Shown: piece by piece, positions 9,181-18,158 of the stretch | Layout: each line of letters starts with the position of its first letter | Position numbering within the stretch: position 1 is the stretch's first letter | Assembly (NCBI GenBank): GCA_964510225.1 | Contig: CAZEAN010000072.1 | Coordinates: 1-29,944 of the forward strand | Length of the DNA stretch: 29,944 bases | Direction of reading: 5' to 3' | Origin: CAZEAN01 sp964510225 | Lineage (GTDB): Bacteria; Planctomycetota; Planctomycetia; Isosphaerales; Isosphaeraceae | Translations under genes and position numbers: made by a program | The notes under the pieces: model-generated | What the model was told of the DNA's origin: nothing | Database searches by the model: none | The model's input: only the letters and a program-made list of their open reading frames with translations

Positions 9181-9888
9181 ATGCTTCAATCGAACCGTGA
9201 TCGCCCACAACGGATTGCCCAACTCATCATCCTGGTTGGTTGGATTGCGGGCTGCCCACTACTCGCGGGTTGTCAGGAACGTACCACCACGGCGAACGAG
9301 CCAGATCCCGGACTCTCGGAATCGGGCGAACTCACCAGCGATCAACTGCAATTTCTGATCTGGAAACTTCCAGAGTCACGGCCTGGGTTCTTTCGGGTTG
9401 TTACGGTCCGAGTTGCTTCCGACCCCGCACAGGCCGAGAGTCGCCTTGAAGGACTCCGCCGACGGGACGTCGCCCGGGGACTCCGAGATGCCATTGAGAG
9501 CGCTCTTGAGACAAACCCCGAGGCTCAACTCCAGCTCTCGGAAAGAGTCGAACTGGCCACCGTGATCGATCGGATGGTCGACGCCTGCATCCTTGTAATC
9601 GACGATCACAACTTTATCGATCGCGACCGGGTCATGTTTGCGCGTAACTTAGTCGCCTCCTATGGATTGGTCGAAATCGATCTCCACGCACTCAACGAGA
9701 GTGTCAGCAAAATTGCCGTCTTGTTCGCCGGGGGCGATCGTCGGAAGGAACGCCAGGTTCGCTCGGCAATGGAGTCGATTATCGGGGATCTCAGTGTTGG
9801 TTACGGAGGAAACTCGAAGTTCCTCCTCCTCACCCAGGAACAACGACTGCAATCCTCGCGCACCGCATCACTGACGGAGACCCGTTGA
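9181..9888 (+). CDS. Putative lipoprotein of unknown function
   Basis: The 235-residue product starts at ATG 9181, preceded by GGGGGAG at 9-10 nt. An in-frame ATG at 9157 would overlap the molybdoenzyme gene. It has a type II signal: RIAQLIILVGWIAGCPLLAGC, in which LLAGC is the lipobox and the cysteine near residue 31 the lipidation site. The mature part is charged and helical with no motif I recognise (for example RLEGLRRRDVARGLRDAIESALETNPEAQLQL). The stop is one base before the next start, so it is translated together with the glutaredoxin-like gene. I assign no function. Confidence 0.75.
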   Translation: MLQSNRDRPQRIAQLIILVGWIAGCPLLAGCQERTTTANEPDPGLSESGELTSDQLQFLIWKLPESRPGFFRVVTVRVASDPAQAESRLEGLRRRDVARGLRDAIESALETNPEAQLQLSERVELATVIDRMVDACILVIDDHNFIDRDRVMFARNLVASYGLVEIDLHALNESVSKIAVLFAGGDRRKERQVRSAMESIIGDLSVGYGGNSKFLLLTQEQRLQSSRTASLTETR

Positions 9889-9889
9889 G

Positions 9890-10225
9890 ATGTCGATTGC
9901 AACCATCGTCCGTCACTGGCTGAATCCACCCAGGCGGTCCCAGCGGACCAACCGACTCGACGGGGTCAGCGTTACCCTCTACACGAGGGAGGGCTGTGGT
10001 TGCTGCGAAACCGCCAAGAAAGTACTACAGTCCCGACAACGAACCTTCGGGTTCGAACTGATCGAAGTTGATGTTGACCGCGATCCTCAACTCGTCCAAG
10101 AGTACGGCACAACGGTTCCCGTCGTCGCTCTTGATGGTCGGGTCCGGTTTCGAGGAAAGGTCGATCCTGTCTTGCTCGACCGGCTCCTTGAAGGGGAGTC
10201 GCGACATAAATTTCGTCCATCCTGA
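9890..10225 (+). CDS. Glutaredoxin-like thioredoxin-fold protein (DUF836/GrxB-like type)
   Basis: The product has 111 residues. After about 25 residues comes a thioredoxin-fold opening VTLYTREGCGCCETAKKVL with a C-x-x-C pair at Cys36 and Cys39 (CGCC). Then follow FELIEVDVDRDPQLVQEYGTTVPVVALDGRVRFRGKV, where the Thr-Val-Pro matches the cis-proline loop, and a short C-terminal helix. It is probably a small thiol-disulfide reductant in the cytoplasm. ATG 9890 lies one base after the lipoprotein stop, with GGAG about 10 nt upstream. The position between a lipoprotein and a glycosyltransferase-like gene does not identify its substrate. Confidence 0.85.
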   Translation: MSIATIVRHWLNPPRRSQRTNRLDGVSVTLYTREGCGCCETAKKVLQSRQRTFGFELIEVDVDRDPQLVQEYGTTVPVVALDGRVRFRGKVDPVLLDRLLEGESRHKFRPS

Positions 10226-10245
10226 CCTAGACTGGGGTGATCCGG

Positions 10246-10962
10246 ATGTCATGGCGGTTACCCGAGGGTGGAGTCCTCGGAGTCTTTGCAAAGTGGCCCG
10301 AACCAGGGAAGGTAAAGACCCGGCTCGCCGAGGTCATCGGACCTGAAGATGCCGCAGATGTTCACCGCACGATCCTCCTCGATCTCCTCGATCAATGGGC
10401 TGACGCTGAAGGGCTCGACACCAAGAGTCGTCGGGTCTTAGTCTTTGCCCCCAACGATGCCGGGCCTCGGTTCGATACCATCGTCCCATCGCGGTTCGCC
10501 TTGCAACCACAAGTCGAAGGAAATCTTGGGACCCGTTTAGAAGCCTTTTTCGAGGGGGAATTTCAAGAAGGGGCCTCCAAAGTCGTGGCGATCGGATCTG
10601 ATAGCCCGACGCTCGATCCTTCTTTTGTGTTGAGCGCCTTCCTTTGTCTCGACCAGAAACACGTTGTGATTGGACCAGCGTTTGACGGTGGATATTACTT
10701 GATTGGCTCCCGGAACCCGTTGCCCCCGATCTTCCGAGGAATTGATTGGAGCACCTCCTGCGTCCTCACTCAGACAGTGGAACGTCTCGAAGAGTCGGGA
10801 CGATCGCTAGCCCTTCTTCCCCCTTGGTACGATATCGACACCATCGATGACTGGCGGATGCTCGATGGACACCTCCGGGCACTCCGGCTCTCGGGTCTTG
10901 ACCCCAGGCTCCCAAGGGTTGAGGCTTACCTCCGTGAGCACCCGACGTCGATGAGGCAATGA
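10246..10962 (+). CDS. DUF2064/TIGR04282-type glycosyltransferase-like protein
   Basis: The 238-residue protein has a GT-A nucleotide-binding fold. The opening GVFAKWPEPGKVKTRLA is the signature of the DUF2064 family, whose members include the TIGR04282 proteins linked to arsenosugar biosynthesis. Also present are VVAIGSDSPTLDP, with the acidic metal site, and GPAFDGGYYLIGSR. I prefer ATG 10246, with GGGGTGA about 6 nt upstream, over GTG 10237. No radical SAM ArsS-like gene is in the window, so arsenosugar synthesis is not supported here. It lies 20 nt after the glutaredoxin-like gene and 15 nt before the membrane protein, which fits one operon. It probably transfers a sugar or nucleotide group in the cytoplasm. 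Confidence 0.8.
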   Translation: MSWRLPEGGVLGVFAKWPEPGKVKTRLAEVIGPEDAADVHRTILLDLLDQWADAEGLDTKSRRVLVFAPNDAGPRFDTIVPSRFALQPQVEGNLGTRLEAFFEGEFQEGASKVVAIGSDSPTLDPSFVLSAFLCLDQKHVVIGPAFDGGYYLIGSRNPLPPIFRGIDWSTSCVLTQTVERLEESGRSLALLPPWYDIDTIDDWRMLDGHLRALRLSGLDPRLPRVEAYLREHPTSMRQ

Positions 10963-10977
10963 GGGATCGCGCTGCTG

Positions 10978-12645
10978 ATGAACGCCGGACTCCGATTGAT
11001 CGGATTCTTGATCCAGATCCTCGCTCGATTGCTTCTCGCGGTTGGCCTCGCTCTTCTAGGGCTCCTCGCCGTCGTCCGAGCCTCAGATTTTGCTCGTTAC
11101 GCAATGGCGCAAATTCAGCGGTTCGGTGACGCGTTTCATCTTGAATCCAAGATGGTTTATCTTTGCTGGCGTGTCCAGGAGGGCCTCGCGCTCTATCCAG
11201 ACTGGCAAGATGGCCCCTATGTCTCCAATTTCTTCGGGCCGCTTTATTTCTTCGTGACTGGCAATCTCTGCCGTTTCCTCGATGCCGACCTTGAGACGAT
11301 CCCGGTGGTCGGTCGAGGAGTCTCGATTGTCGGAGGAGTTGTCGCGATGGTTGCCGTCGGTGTCGCTGTCTGGCAACGTTATGGCCGCACTGCGGGGCTC
11401 TTCTCAGGATTCCTTGCACTCGGGGCGTCACCGATGGTTGGCTTCGGAGCGATGACCCGGCCGGACCTGCTCGCCGATACCCTCGGATTTATTGGCTTCC
11501 TCCTGACGATCGGCCGATCCAACTGGCTTCGATGGCTCGGGCTCGGGCTCTTGGTCGCTGCGATCTTTACCAAGCAAACGACAGCGACTTATCTCCTTGC
11601 TGCCGTTATCTCCTTGATATTCTTGGGGAATCGACGTCGGTCCCTCGCTCTCTTGGTGACTGGAGGACTCATTTCCCTTGTCATCATTGGACTCGTTTCT
11701 ATTGTCGGCGAACCGGGGTTCCTTCCGAGCCTGCTCGGCGAGGCCAGTGCGCCAAAAGACTTCGATAAGTGGAGGATTCTCCTCCGCCGAGTTCTGGAGA
11801 CGGGCCCTGAGTTAATCTGGCTTCCCGTCGTCGGATTTCTCTTCTGGTCGCTAAGGAGACCCCGTGACCCAAGTTTAGCCACGCTGGTGGTGATCCAATT
11901 GGCTGCTTCAATCATCAGCTCTTTAAAGATTGGTGCCGATCTTAACTACTTCCTCTCTCTCCGACTTGTCGCCGGGCTTGCCGGAGGTGCACTTTGGTCT
12001 CTCTCCGTTGATTTCATTTTTCCGAGAAACAAAGCCGTGCGATCGCAAGATGACTCGAAACCAAGGCGATCGCCTTGGAGGAGGGCTCTTTGGGGCCTCG
12101 GATTGGCTGGGGCTGTCTGGATAACAGTTCTCACGTTGTATCTGAGTCAGCAACAGATGGCGGCTGTTCGTGCCACCACCCTCCAGAGAGTTGCGACGCT
12201 TGGTTCTCCCCGGGGTCGGCAGCTTCAGTCGATGTTCGAGCCCTTCTTTCGGCTTGCTCGTGATCCCGACACTAAGATTCTTACAGATGACGGTTTCATT
12301 GCACTCAGGCAAGGATCGGAGGCTCCCTTTGTGGATCCCTGGCTCTTTCGACTGATGGTGATGACGCACCGAATCGAGCCGACCGCACTGCAAGAGGAGA
12401 TCGAGTCTTCGTCGTTTGATTGGATCCTTACGACGCACAACCTCATGTCGCCGACCTACCTCGATTACGAATTCGGGCTACCTCCCTCTCTCGTAACGGC
12501 AGCTCGATCACATTATCTCTCCGCAGGATTCTCGGGGCGGTACTTCCTCTACCGTCCCCAGCCGACTGACTCACGCGCTTTTGGCTCAAACTCGGAAGAG
12601 ACGATTTCGGAGTTGCCAGACGGCGATTCCGAGGAAGAGGATTAA
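10978..12645 (+). CDS. Polytopic membrane protein, GT39/ArnT-like glycosyltransferase candidate
   Basis: The product has 555 residues with about ten hydrophobic segments in the first 400 (for example residues 5-30, 115-135, 145-180, 190-225, 235-250, 270-295, 300-335 and 375-395) and a soluble C-terminal part. Between the first two segments is a luminal-type loop with charged residues (RFGDAFHLESKMVYLCWRVQEG), placed as in GT39/PMT lipid-linked sugar transferases, and the segment LYPDWQDGPYVSNFFGPLYF is typical of that group. It probably moves a sugar from a polyprenyl carrier on the outer face of the inner membrane; the acceptor is unknown. The adjacent DUF2064 gene could supply a glycosyl donor (inference). 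Its last 60 nt overlap the convergent gene on the minus strand. Confidence 0.7.
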   Translation: MNAGLRLIGFLIQILARLLLAVGLALLGLLAVVRASDFARYAMAQIQRFGDAFHLESKMVYLCWRVQEGLALYPDWQDGPYVSNFFGPLYFFVTGNLCRFLDADLETIPVVGRGVSIVGGVVAMVAVGVAVWQRYGRTAGLFSGFLALGASPMVGFGAMTRPDLLADTLGFIGFLLTIGRSNWLRWLGLGLLVAAIFTKQTTATYLLAAVISLIFLGNRRRSLALLVTGGLISLVIIGLVSIVGEPGFLPSLLGEASAPKDFDKWRILLRRVLETGPELIWLPVVGFLFWSLRRPRDPSLATLVVIQLAASIISSLKIGADLNYFLSLRLVAGLAGGALWSLSVDFIFPRNKAVRSQDDSKPRRSPWRRALWGLGLAGAVWITVLTLYLSQQQMAAVRATTLQRVATLGSPRGRQLQSMFEPFFRLARDPDTKILTDDGFIALRQGSEAPFVDPWLFRLMVMTHRIEPTALQEEIESSSFDWILTTHNLMSPTYLDYEFGLPPSLVTAARSHYLSAGFSGRYFLYRPQPTDSRAFGSNSEETISELPDGDSEEED

Positions 12646-13800
12646 ACTACAACCAACGATCACATCGACACTCGTCCAACTGGAGGGATCGTGGATTAAT
12701 ACTGGCTTCGGACTCTTGCCAGTCTGGGAATCCAGTTCGATCGCACTCCTCCAAGCGTCGAGATCAATCTCGCTGAGAGCTTGGAGGTCCCAGATCGCTC
12801 GGGCTTTCCCGATCGGCTCTTGGGCTCTGGTTGGTGGAGACAATGCCAACGGCTTTTCCAATTGGATCTGAAAGAGTTCGGGATCAGGCGTTTTGCCAAA
12901 CTCCGCGTCGGTGATTCGGGTCCGGTGTCGGAGGCTAATGTTGGTTGGCTCCCTGTACCTGGAAGCCCGACGGACTTCCAAGAAGGGGAACCAAACATCC
13001 TCCGCGATTTCCCTGATCTCCCCGTAATCGATCTCGGCGATTGAGGTCGATTCGTCCAACGACCCGTCGTTCTTTCTTTCGGAAGGAACCCTCTCTTGGT
13101 AGACAATCTCGCGGATCCGGAGCGGGAGCGCACCACGATTGGGATCGATCCAATAGGTTCTAAGACCGGACTGGAACTCGATCGTGATCATTACCACCGG
13201 GGTCCCGTCGACCTCCTGATCGTCGACTAGATCGACCAACGACCAAGGTTGGGCAAGATGCCGATAGACGGACCCTCGGCTCGTAAATACGAGGAGTTCG
13301 TCAGCAACTTGGATGACTTCGGTTGGGAGTCGCCGCTGAAGTAAGGGTAACGGTACGTGGGTCAAGCATTCGCTACTCCCCAACCAGAGATTCGGCCTGA
13401 TCGAGCCATCGGCGGGGAATTCAACCGAGAGCTCGACCTGAGCGTTACTCAACCCTCGGATCCGGTACGAAGCCTCGGGGTGAGCCGAGGTCACCTCCTG
13501 CTGCTCGCGAGGCTCTCCACTCTGGATTCTTCGCTGAACTTCCCAATACGCATCAGGCGAGTCGAATGCATAGAGGTATTCCGTTTCGATTGCCCGGCCT
13601 ATCGGCTTGGAGCCGTCGAAGTCGAGCGCGTCTTGTGTGTAATCCTCGTGTCTGACCTTGAGAAGCCCTGCTCGAGGGATTCGCGCGAGGTTCGACTGGA
13701 ACCGGTCATTCAGTTCTTGGAGCCGCTCCGCAGCCGTCGGTTCGAGGGGGGAATGATCGTCGAGGACAGTGAGCGCTGGGAGTAGGATCAGCCAAGCCAT
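12586..13800 (-). CDS. Exported, C-terminally membrane-anchored protein of unknown function
   Basis: The 404-residue product starts at ATG 13800 with AAGGG about 9 nt upstream. The first 13 residues are hydrophobic (MAWLILLPALTVL), a short signal. The middle is rich in beta strands, with repeated phrases about reading and comparing values (RGSVYRHLAQPWSLVDLVDD, VVMITIEFQSGLRTYWIDPNRGALPLRIRE, YGEIREIAEDVWFPFLEVRRA). These look like an outer-membrane lipoprotein carrier (LolA/LolB-like) beta half-barrel of the kind common in planctomycetes, but the match is weak. The C-terminus is a single membrane segment (VIVGCSLILFLGIAVW) followed by RNRLFRV. It converges on the membrane transferase gene with a 60-nt overlap of coding sequence. 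Confidence 0.65.
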   Translation of the reverse strand: MAWLILLPALTVLDDHSPLEPTAAERLQELNDRFQSNLARIPRAGLLKVRHEDYTQDALDFDGSKPIGRAIETEYLYAFDSPDAYWEVQRRIQSGEPREQQEVTSAHPEASYRIRGLSNAQVELSVEFPADGSIRPNLWLGSSECLTHVPLPLLQRRLPTEVIQVADELLVFTSRGSVYRHLAQPWSLVDLVDDQEVDGTPVVMITIEFQSGLRTYWIDPNRGALPLRIREIVYQERVPSERKNDGSLDESTSIAEIDYGEIREIAEDVWFPFLEVRRASRYREPTNISLRHRTRITDAEFGKTPDPELFQIQLEKPLALSPPTRAQEPIGKARAIWDLQALSEIDLDAWRSAIELDSQTGKSPKPVLIHDPSSWTSVDVIVGCSLILFLGIAVWQLRNRLFRV

Positions 13801-13994
13801 GAGAGAGCCCTTGGTGCAAGCAAGGATCGATCGTGCTTCTGAGTGAAGATTTGCGCCGTTCTAAAGAATTAACCTACGACTTAGAGCGTTAACAGAGGGA
13901 GGAGGCTGTGCGAGAGCCCTAATCACCGCTAGACTCTTCTCGGAGCAATTGTGTCTGATGAAGGAACGGAACCGAATAGGCGGGAGTGTTTGTC

Positions 13995-14969
13995 GTGCGA
14001 GGCTTAATGACGGGCGGGTACGGCTGTATCGGATCGTGGGTTGCGGAGCGGCTTGTCGCCCGAGGTCTTGAGGTCTCTATTTTCGATCTCAGAGAAGACA
14101 CACATCGACTCCAGCTCCTCTTGGATGAGGAGGGCATGAGTCAAATCCACTTTATTGAAGGTGATGTTGCTGATCCGACGTCGCTCAGGAAGGCTGCGGA
14201 GGAATCCGAGGCGACCCACTTGCTTCACCTTGCCGCACTCCAGGTTCCGCTCTGCCGTGCTGATCCTATGCTCGGAGCTAAGGTGAACGTCCTCGGGACC
14301 CTCGGGGCGTTCGAAACCGCGAGGGTTCTGAAGGGGCAGATTGATCGTCTTGTCTTCGCGAGTTCAGCAGCGGTCCACGGACCTGCCAAACCCGGAGGGC
14401 CGGCAGTCGGTGACGAAGTCCGACTCAACCCCGTCACCCACTACGGCGCCTTCAAGGTCTGTAATGAACTCAATGCCAAGGTCTACTGGTTGGATCATGG
14501 CGTCTCAAGTCTCGCGATCCGGCCCTGGACAGTGTACGGCGTCGGCCGAGACTTCGGGATGACGAGCGAGCCGACCAAGGCGATCAAGGCTGTCGCGGCC
14601 GACCGTGACTATCAGATTAGTTACGGTGGTCAACAAGACCTCCAGTACGTTGGCGACGTCGCCGATACCTTCATCCGACTTCTTGAGGCACCCTTTGAGG
14701 GAGCGGAGTCATTCAACGTCCGCGGCGAAGTGGTCTCGATTGAACGCTTCGTCGAGGCATTAGAGAAAGCTGTGCCCGAGTCGAGGGGCCGAGTAAGGCA
14801 CGGTTCGAATCAACTACCGATCGCCCCAAGCCTCGACGATACCCGATTGCAAGCGGCCTTTGGCCCACTGCCTCAGACAAGCCTAGAGGAAGGAATTAAG
14901 GAGACCTACCAACGCTTTGTCGCCCTCCGAGACCAAGGTCGACTCGATCTCGGGGACTTAGAGCGTTGA
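13995..14969 (+). CDS. NAD-dependent epimerase/dehydratase (extended SDR)
   Basis: The 324-residue product is an extended short-chain dehydrogenase. I prefer GTG 13995 over GTG 13986: it gives MRGLMTGGYGCIGSW, the standard first strand and glycine-rich NAD loop (residues 7-13), and GGAG at 13983-13986 sits 8 nt upstream, whereas GTG 13986 would overlap that site. A stop at 13977-13979 closes the frame upstream. Other signs are FDLRED after strand 2 (NAD preference), EGDVADP, HLAALQVPLCRADP, FASSAAVHGP, and catalytic Tyr150 and Lys154 in HYGAFK. It probably epimerises or dehydrates a nucleotide sugar; substrate not assigned. It converges on the foldase gene with a 26-nt gap. Confidence 0.85.
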   Translation: MRGLMTGGYGCIGSWVAERLVARGLEVSIFDLREDTHRLQLLLDEEGMSQIHFIEGDVADPTSLRKAAEESEATHLLHLAALQVPLCRADPMLGAKVNVLGTLGAFETARVLKGQIDRLVFASSAAVHGPAKPGGPAVGDEVRLNPVTHYGAFKVCNELNAKVYWLDHGVSSLAIRPWTVYGVGRDFGMTSEPTKAIKAVAADRDYQISYGGQQDLQYVGDVADTFIRLLEAPFEGAESFNVRGEVVSIERFVEALEKAVPESRGRVRHGSNQLPIAPSLDDTRLQAAFGPLPQTSLEEGIKETYQRFVALRDQGRLDLGDLER

Positions 14970-14995
14970 TCCATTTCCCGTGCTTCGGTCTGCTC

Positions 14996-16018
14996 TCAAG
15001 GTCCAGTCACGATCGGAGAAACCTCGCTCACAAAGAGGTCCGGATCCATCGGTCTGATCTTGATGTTCGCCTTCGCGCGGAGATCCTCGACGATCGACTG
15101 TTGCAAATCTTGACCGAACTGCGCCTTCACCGTCTCCAAGACGTCATCATAGGTAATGTCTTGGCCCGTGCTTCGATCGGTGATCGTGATCAGGTGGAGC
15201 CCGAAATCTGAAGTCACCGGGTCGGAGACTTCACCGACCGCAATGTTGAACGCCACCTCAGCGATCTCGTCAGGTACCTGGCCACGCCGAGAAATATAGC
15301 CAAGGTTGCCGCCGGCTGGGGTCTCGACGTTTGCCGGATCTTCGGAATAAAAGTCGGCGGCGGTTCCGAAGTCAACCTCGTCGGTCTCAATCTTCTGCTT
15401 GATCGCCAGGAGTTTCTTCCGAGCGCTTGTCCGTTGGGCATCGGTCGCCGTCTCAGGATCGAGTGGCACAAAGATATGACTTAGTTTAACACGGGCTCCG
15501 GTGAACAATTCAAGATTGACGCGGAAAAAGTCACGGAGCGAGGCGTCGTCGCTCTGGGCTTGTTGGTACTGAGACCATCGGAGCCTTAACTCTAGCTGCT
15601 CTTTGAGTTCGGTCAGAGTGAGGTTGGAGGCGGCGAGCATCGACGCGAGGCTCCCTTGACCCGTCGATTCGAGTTCTTCGGTGATCCGCTTCACCTCGTC
15701 ATCGATGACCTGGAAGCTGACTTCAATCCCTTCGTCATCGAGGAACTTTCCGAGGAGTTTCTGGTTGATCAATGCGGTGACCACTTCCTCGTAGGCGAGT
15801 TCGCGACTCTCTTCAGGGATTTCGTACTGAGCGAGACTCTTCCGGACCTCAGCTTCAGTGACCTGACCGCCGTTGAATGTTGCAACCACCTTCTCGTCGG
15901 GGCTGGTCGCGGTTGTATTCTGCGCCGAGAGAACGGTGGGGAAGTTCCCCAGAAATCCGACGACGAGGATAGCGTAACAAGGGTTGATCCGAAATCGGCA
16001 TCGATTGTGGTGATCCAT
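14996..16018 (-). CDS. Parvulin-type peptidyl-prolyl isomerase (SurA/PrsA-like), periplasmic
   Basis: With ATG 16018 the product has 340 residues and a clean signal peptide (basic RCRFRI, then CYAILVVGFLGNF, cleavage after VLSA). In-frame ATGs at 16069 and 16195 give longer starts; 16069 has only a weak AGG before it, so the start is uncertain. A SurA-like N-terminal helical domain (about 40-170: GGQVTEAEVRKSLAQYEIP, ALINQKLLGKFL) is followed by one PpiC/rotamase domain (about 175-280: VKLSHIFVP, DFGTAADFYSEDPANVETPAGGNLGYISR, GEVSDPVTSDFGLHLITI). It should help fold exported proteins in the periplasm. Confidence 0.88.
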   Translation of the reverse strand: MDHHNRCRFRINPCYAILVVGFLGNFPTVLSAQNTTATSPDEKVVATFNGGQVTEAEVRKSLAQYEIPEESRELAYEEVVTALINQKLLGKFLDDEGIEVSFQVIDDEVKRITEELESTGQGSLASMLAASNLTLTELKEQLELRLRWSQYQQAQSDDASLRDFFRVNLELFTGARVKLSHIFVPLDPETATDAQRTSARKKLLAIKQKIETDEVDFGTAADFYSEDPANVETPAGGNLGYISRRGQVPDEIAEVAFNIAVGEVSDPVTSDFGLHLITITDRSTGQDITYDDVLETVKAQFGQDLQQSIVEDLRAKANIKIRPMDPDLFVSEVSPIVTGP

Positions 16019-16238
16019 TGGCAGGTTGGTCACGAATAGTCGCTCCTTGCTCGGACGAATTCGATACATAAGCCTGAGTCGACAATATGACTCAGCCCCT
16101 CGAGCGCTCGAAGTTCTTCTCAGATCGAACCTTCGATTATAAGCCGAAACTCCAATGCTGTAGAGGCGACCTTCACGCCTCGGTGGAGCATTCAATCAGA
16201 GCCCCGAGGTCAATCGGATACGTTTCGGTGTACCCTTG

Positions 16239-18158
16239 TCAATTCGGAGCCGGCCGCCAGGGTCGAGCGAGATTCCGGAGTCGTTGGAGCCTGAAGAAGG
16301 AGGTCCAACGACGAGCAACCGAAGGCTGGTCGGAACTAAGTTCTGGAAGAACGAGACAGATCCCTAGCGCGGCCGCAGTGAGTGTCGCTGACCGGAAGAT
16401 GGTGGGACGAGTCAGAGAACCCGCTGGTATCCTCAGCGCACTGAGTTCGTCAGTCGGAATGGAACCTTGAGCTACTGTATTGAGGTCCGTCGATTCCGGA
16501 TCTTCTTGATCGCGTGCCGTCTCGCGTTGCGGGAGACGGAGTTCTTCCATGCGAGGTGCCCGTAGTGAAGCCGCGATGAGAGGAGCCCCGCCGAGCCCTT
16601 CATGAACTCGGAAGCTTGGATCGTCAGCAGGGGACTGAGCACGATCCTCTACTTGGTCAATCAGGAGACCCGCAACGAGTTCGTCCGCGGGTACGGGAAG
16701 ATTAGCGGACTCTTCTTTCAAGAGAATTGACGGGTCAAGATCACCAAATTGGATCTCAATGGGGGCTTCGCTGGAAGGTCTTATGTCAGGCCCCGTCGGC
16801 AGCAAGCCGCCCGAGGTACCGGCAGCTTGAGTCGGAAGGGGACGATCGCTGACGAAGAAGCTCAGCGCAGCATCGACACTGCTTAAGTCAACGCTTCCTC
16901 CGAGAGTTTGAGCGAGAATTGGCGCATCATTCGTGATCTGAAGTGTCGTCGAGGGAGCTGCAAGAAGCGTTCCGAGTTCGATCAATGAAAGTGATTCGGT
17001 CCCGCCCCCAACTGAGGGGACGGACTCAGTACCGGGGAGCAGTCTCGGGGCGTACGTAATCGGCTCAAAGTTGTTCTCGAAATCCGCAACATAGAGTTCA
17101 TAAGAGAGGAGGGAATCCTCATTGTCGGAATCGAGTGACTCGATCCCAACGACAAAGTGTTCGGAGGTCGGCGGGCCAACCGCTTCAAATTGGATCTGAA
17201 CCCCAACATCGTCACTTTCGAGGATCCACTCAGCAAGGGTCTGACCATCCTCATCGAGGACCCAGACTCTCGCGGCGTTCCAGTCGAAGGATTGACCAGG
17301 GGGCATCTCAGCCATCCTTCGTTGATAGCCGATCCCAAACGACTGTGAAAATGGCACGAGCGAGACCGCGTAGAGGTCGGCAGCTTCGCCGGCTCGGACT
17401 TCCCCTTCAAGTCGAAAACGCGAGAGTTCTGGGATTGAGACTGGAGCGTTGGAATCGGTCTCAGTTTGGTCGAGAAGAGTGAGATCAACGGTGGTGAACT
17501 GGTCACCATAATCGAACTGCTCGCTATGGACCCCCGCGGTGATCCTCCAAGGGAATTGGAGCGCTGAGTGAACGGTTGAAAACTCAAAGCTAGCTCGTCC
17601 CGTGACCTGATTCGTGGGGCGTCCCGATGACTCTTCCGGGGCCGGCCCAATCATTGGTCTGGCCGTCCTTGGAGCGATCGGAAACTCGATCGGCGCCCCT
17701 TCGATCTCAACGGAGAACCCGGAAACCACGGGAATATCCCCTGAAATTTCTCGTGATTCTCGGGGAAGACACGGCAACTCCCCAGAGAATTCGCAGGTCA
17801 GCTCCGGTACGTTCCCAACGTTGAGCAATGATCCCAAATCAGCCCGAAGTTCTCGTCCTTCCAGTATTTCAGCCGATGAAGACCACTGAAGACCGTGTCT
17901 CGGACGTCGCTGGCTTCTCGCGTCAACAACGGACTCAAGCCCAAACGACTCCCCAATGATGTCGATCCAGGTACGGTTCGAATCCTGCGCCATAATCTCT
18001 GAGCTCAATGGATTGCCAGCGTTACGTAACAATTTACTAAACGAATCCAGTCCAGAATTCCCGACAACGAATCCAGCAAACTCGTCACCAGATCTCGGAG
18101 TCTCCGGGAGGAAGGCGGTTTCAGTCCAATGCGCTGTACCAAAACTTGAACTCTCCAT
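16239..18158 (-). CDS. Large exported protein with LEPR/LEDR-like N-terminus, PPC-like domain and C-terminal anchor
   Basis: The 639-residue product has no homologue I can name. Residues 1-80 are acidic with no cleavable signal. At about 83-104, RRPRHGLQWSSSAEILEGREL resembles the RRxxxLExLEDRxLL segment at the start of many planctomycete surface proteins. Residues about 250-360 (FRLEGEVRAGEAADLYAVSL, WVLDEDGQTLAEW, HFVVGIESLDSDNE) resemble a bacterial pre-peptidase C-terminal (PPC) beta-sandwich. The C-terminus has one hydrophobic segment (about 588-606, ATLTAAALGICLVLPE) followed by a very basic tail (RRW, FRLQRLRN, RPWRP), as in proteins held or sorted through a C-terminal anchor. No Shine-Dalgarno is visible before ATG 18158. 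It is probably a cell-surface or adhesin-type protein; the order of evidence is motif likeness only. Confidence 0.6.
   Translation of the reverse strand: MESSSFGTAHWTETAFLPETPRSGDEFAGFVVGNSGLDSFSKLLRNAGNPLSSEIMAQDSNRTWIDIIGESFGLESVVDARSQRRPRHGLQWSSSAEILEGRELRADLGSLLNVGNVPELTCEFSGELPCLPRESREISGDIPVVSGFSVEIEGAPIEFPIAPRTARPMIGPAPEESSGRPTNQVTGRASFEFSTVHSALQFPWRITAGVHSEQFDYGDQFTTVDLTLLDQTETDSNAPVSIPELSRFRLEGEVRAGEAADLYAVSLVPFSQSFGIGYQRRMAEMPPGQSFDWNAARVWVLDEDGQTLAEWILESDDVGVQIQFEAVGPPTSEHFVVGIESLDSDNEDSLLSYELYVADFENNFEPITYAPRLLPGTESVPSVGGGTESLSLIELGTLLAAPSTTLQITNDAPILAQTLGGSVDLSSVDAALSFFVSDRPLPTQAAGTSGGLLPTGPDIRPSSEAPIEIQFGDLDPSILLKEESANLPVPADELVAGLLIDQVEDRAQSPADDPSFRVHEGLGGAPLIAASLRAPRMEELRLPQRETARDQEDPESTDLNTVAQGSIPTDELSALRIPAGSLTRPTIFRSATLTAAALGICLVLPELSSDQPSVARRWTSFFRLQRLRNLARPWRPAPN

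Noticed and set aside
10246..10962. Arsenosugar biosynthesis operon, suggested by the TIGR04282-type gene
   Set aside because: No ArsS radical SAM, ArsM or other arsenic gene lies in the window, so only the protein family is supported.
10766..11431. 221-codon minus-strand open frame
   Set aside because: It lies opposite the DUF2064 and GT39-like genes, is full of Arg and Pro and has no protein-family pattern: a shadow of the plus-strand genes.
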